The position numbers and the translations under genes were made by a program. Of a DNA stretch of 24,413 nucleotides, positions 23,153 through 24,413 are shown piece by piece (the stretch's first letter is position 1; every line of letters begins with the position of its first letter). Under the pieces are notes generated by a model. It ran no database searches and was not told where the DNA came from. It worked only from the letters and a program-made list of their open reading frames with translations. The DNA is from a virus: the IMG/VR virus record IMGVR_UViG_3300034121_000458, positions 1-24,413 of that record. One strand, written 5' to 3'.

Positions 23153-23771
23153 TTCGCATTGCCTCCAAAACTGTGTCGGTAAGGTTGTCTGTTCCGTGTC
23201 GCTCGCCAAGCGTTGCGCACGCTTCGTGAAAGTCGGCGATGTTTGTCTCGCTCAGAAACAACTGAACCATTCGCACGCCCGCAAGTACGGCTTCGTCGGC
23301 GTCGTCGTCATCTTCGCCATGCGGCGGTTCTTCCGCGTCGTGCAACTCCCCGCCGTTGCTGAACAGCCCCGCCGCCTCTGCCGTGCGGCCCAGCAATTTT
23401 GCCAGCGATTCGTTGCCTGTGTCGATTGACTCAAACAAACTCTGCGCCGCAACGGAGTCAATGTCTGCCATTTGTTTCATTGGATCGAGCGTCAGCAGTA
23501 ACTTGTCCGCCTCGCTCTCGGTAACGTCCAGAACGAGCACAGGCAACTTGCCGCCTTTGGCTAGTTCAAGCCGTAGGTGGCCGTCGATTAGCATCAGCCG
23601 CCCGTCCGGCAGTTCCCTCGCAAGCGCTGCGGCAGCGCACCCGACTTCTTCAAGGATTCCCTCCATCGCCTTGCGCTGTCCTTCCGGATGCTCTCTCCAG
23701 TTCTTTGGATTTGGGAGAACGTCTTCACAAGAGACGAACCGCAACTCTTTCACCCTGTCTCGAATGTTCAT
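23133..23771 (-). CDS. ParB-like protein, copy 1
   Basis: This 212-residue protein has the N-terminal ParB/sulfiredoxin-type domain. NPKNWREHPEGQRKAM near 21-36 is followed by LPDGRLMLIDGHLRLEL with D63-G64-H65-L66-R67, the nucleotide-binding or catalytic loop. Then comes VLVLDVTESEADKLLLTLDP. An acidic linker (residues about 145-160) leads to a C-terminal module with RMVQLFLSETNIADFHEACA and GTDNLTDTVLEAM. Phage ParB-like proteins of this size often lie in base-modification clusters, where they may act as nucleases or DNA-binding factors rather than in partitioning. It is a paralogue of the next gene and is coupled to it by ATGA. Confidence 0.85.
   Translation of the reverse strand: MNIRDRVKELRFVSCEDVLPNPKNWREHPEGQRKAMEGILEEVGCAAAALARELPDGRLMLIDGHLRLELAKGGKLPVLVLDVTESEADKLLLTLDPMKQMADIDSVAAQSLFESIDTGNESLAKLLGRTAEAAGLFSNGGELHDAEEPPHGEDDDDADEAVLAGVRMVQLFLSETNIADFHEACATLGERHGTDNLTDTVLEAMRSAVNSL
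23162..23166 (-). promoter_or_regulatory. Ribosome-binding site (GGAGG) deciding the GTG start of the oxygenase
   Basis: GGAGG on the minus strand is 9 nt before GTG 23152. It lies inside the end of the upstream ParB-like gene and supports a non-ATG start for the TET/JBP-like protein. Confidence 0.7.
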
Positions 23772-24346
23772 TTCGCGGCCTCCCGCGTCACTGCTTCAAG
23801 GACGGTGTCCGTCACCCCATCGGTGCCATACTCTGCAGCAAGACGGCTCGAAAGTTCGTGAAACTCCAAGACGTTGTCTTGGTCGAAAAACAACTGAACC
23901 ACGCGTATTCCGGGTGTCGCGTCGGTGTCGGTCGATGGGTCTGGCTCGTATGGATCGTCTGGCTTCGCAAGTTCGCGCAGCCTGTCAACAACGTCGTCAA
24001 ACGATCGGCTGAGTTCGGCGAACGCTTCGGAATTTGTTTTTGCCATGCCTGCGACGGGGTCAAACGTCGCCAAAATCTTGTCGCCCTCTTCCTCGGTAAC
24101 GTCGAGGACGATTACCGGGATGAGCGAAGTGCTTGCCGTCTCCGCTCGCAGGTGCCCGTCGAGCAGCATGAGGCTCCCGTCTGGAAGTTCCCTTGCTACG
24201 CAGGCGTTTGCCATGCCGATTTCTGCAAATGCCTTTCGCAGTGCGTTGTGCTGCGACTCCGGGTGCGTTCTCCAGTTCTTCGGATTGGGCCGGAGGTCGC
24301 CCGCCGGGACTCTCCGCAACTCTTTAACGCGGTTTCGGATGTTCAT
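23768..24346 (-). CDS. ParB-like protein, copy 2
   Basis: This 192-residue paralogue of copy 1 has the same architecture. It starts MNIRNRVKELRRVPAGDLRP, then has NPKNWRTHPESQ, and LLDGHLRAET with D63 to R67 identical in position. VIVLDVTEEEGDKILATFDP follows, and the C-terminal module has VVQLFFDQDNVLEFHEL and GTDGVTDTVLEAV. The linker is shorter and less acidic than in copy 1. It is the first complete gene in transcription order. I see no clear ribosome-binding site upstream, so it may be coupled to a gene beyond the window edge. The 67 bases to the right edge show no supportable promoter. Confidence 0.84.
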   Translation of the reverse strand: MNIRNRVKELRRVPAGDLRPNPKNWRTHPESQHNALRKAFAEIGMANACVARELPDGSLMLLDGHLRAETASTSLIPVIVLDVTEEEGDKILATFDPVAGMAKTNSEAFAELSRSFDDVVDRLRELAKPDDPYEPDPSTDTDATPGIRVVQLFFDQDNVLEFHELSSRLAAEYGTDGVTDTVLEAVTREAAK

Positions 24347-24413
24347 GTAGCCAAACTATTGGTCAGGGTAAAAAGGTCAGAGAACGCGGATTTGGGGCTG
24401 TGGAAAGGGGGGG
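24347..24413. other. Right-edge segment without a recognised feature
   Basis: These 67 bases precede the first complete minus-strand gene. No frame with a convincing start or stop can be called at this length, and no clear -35/-10 pair, hairpin or ribosome-binding site is visible. The last seven bases are a G run that may be natural or may mark a contig end. Confidence 0.5.

Noticed and set aside
24347-24413. Promoter for the whole minus-strand operon
   Set aside because: No convincing -35/-10 pair at a reasonable spacing is visible in these 67 bases; the operon probably starts beyond the window.

Overview
The window is a stretch of tailed-phage (or prophage) genome, most likely a siphovirus with an HK97-type head. 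Every supportable gene lies on the minus strand, so the transcription order runs from the right end of the window to the left. Packing is extremely tight. Eleven junctions are 4-nt ATGA stop/start overlaps, three more are 1-nt overlaps, and no gap without a gene exceeds about 70 nt. No integrase, replication, lysis, tRNA or CRISPR feature is visible, so this is a fragment of a late region plus a DNA-modification cassette. The host is probably a planctomycete or a relative. The main hint is a protein with a CCC motif followed by 37 consecutive serines and Cys-rich modules, a style I associate with planctomycetes and their viruses. This is inference only.

Layout in transcription order. (1) 24346-21561: two tandem ParB-like proteins, a TET/JBP-type 2-oxoglutarate/Fe(II) dioxygenase and a TET-associated-type glycosyltransferase. 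Together these look like a base-hypermodification cassette (oxidise a methylated base, then glycosylate it). (2) 21545-14443: packaging and head genes. These are small and large terminase, a portal fused to a C-terminal HAD domain, a prohead protease with an extra N-terminal domain, a zinc-ribbon protein, the major capsid protein and a small capsid-region protein. They are followed by a strong intrinsic terminator at 14380-14416. (3) 14370-10822: a GT-A glycosyltransferase, a 66-aa protein, a gp6-like head-tail connector, a beta-rich protein of unknown role, a head-closure protein, an HK97 gp10-like protein and a DUF3168-like tail completion protein. (4) 10818-4069: two small tail-tube-like proteins, two tail assembly chaperone ORFs linked by a canonical GGGAAAA slippery heptamer, a 1279-aa tape measure protein with 63-residue repeats, and two unknown tail-tip-region proteins. 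(5) 4065-1: the poly-Ser/Cys-rich protein, a small Cys-motif protein, three further glycosyltransferases (two GT25-like, one with an RDIDS motif) and the start of one more gene that runs off the left edge.

How it fits together: the head and tail genes give a complete morphogenesis path from packaging to tail-tip assembly. Interleaved with them are five glycosyltransferases and one TET/JBP oxygenase. The one beside TET probably decorates DNA. The others could add further sugars to DNA or could glycosylate virion proteins such as the serine-rich protein. The most interesting features are the TET-glycosyltransferase-ParB cassette, the portal-HAD fusion, the programmed frameshift, the terminator placed directly after the capsid genes, and the Ser/Cys-rich protein next to the glycosyltransferase cluster. 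All assignments come from reading motifs; no database search was possible.
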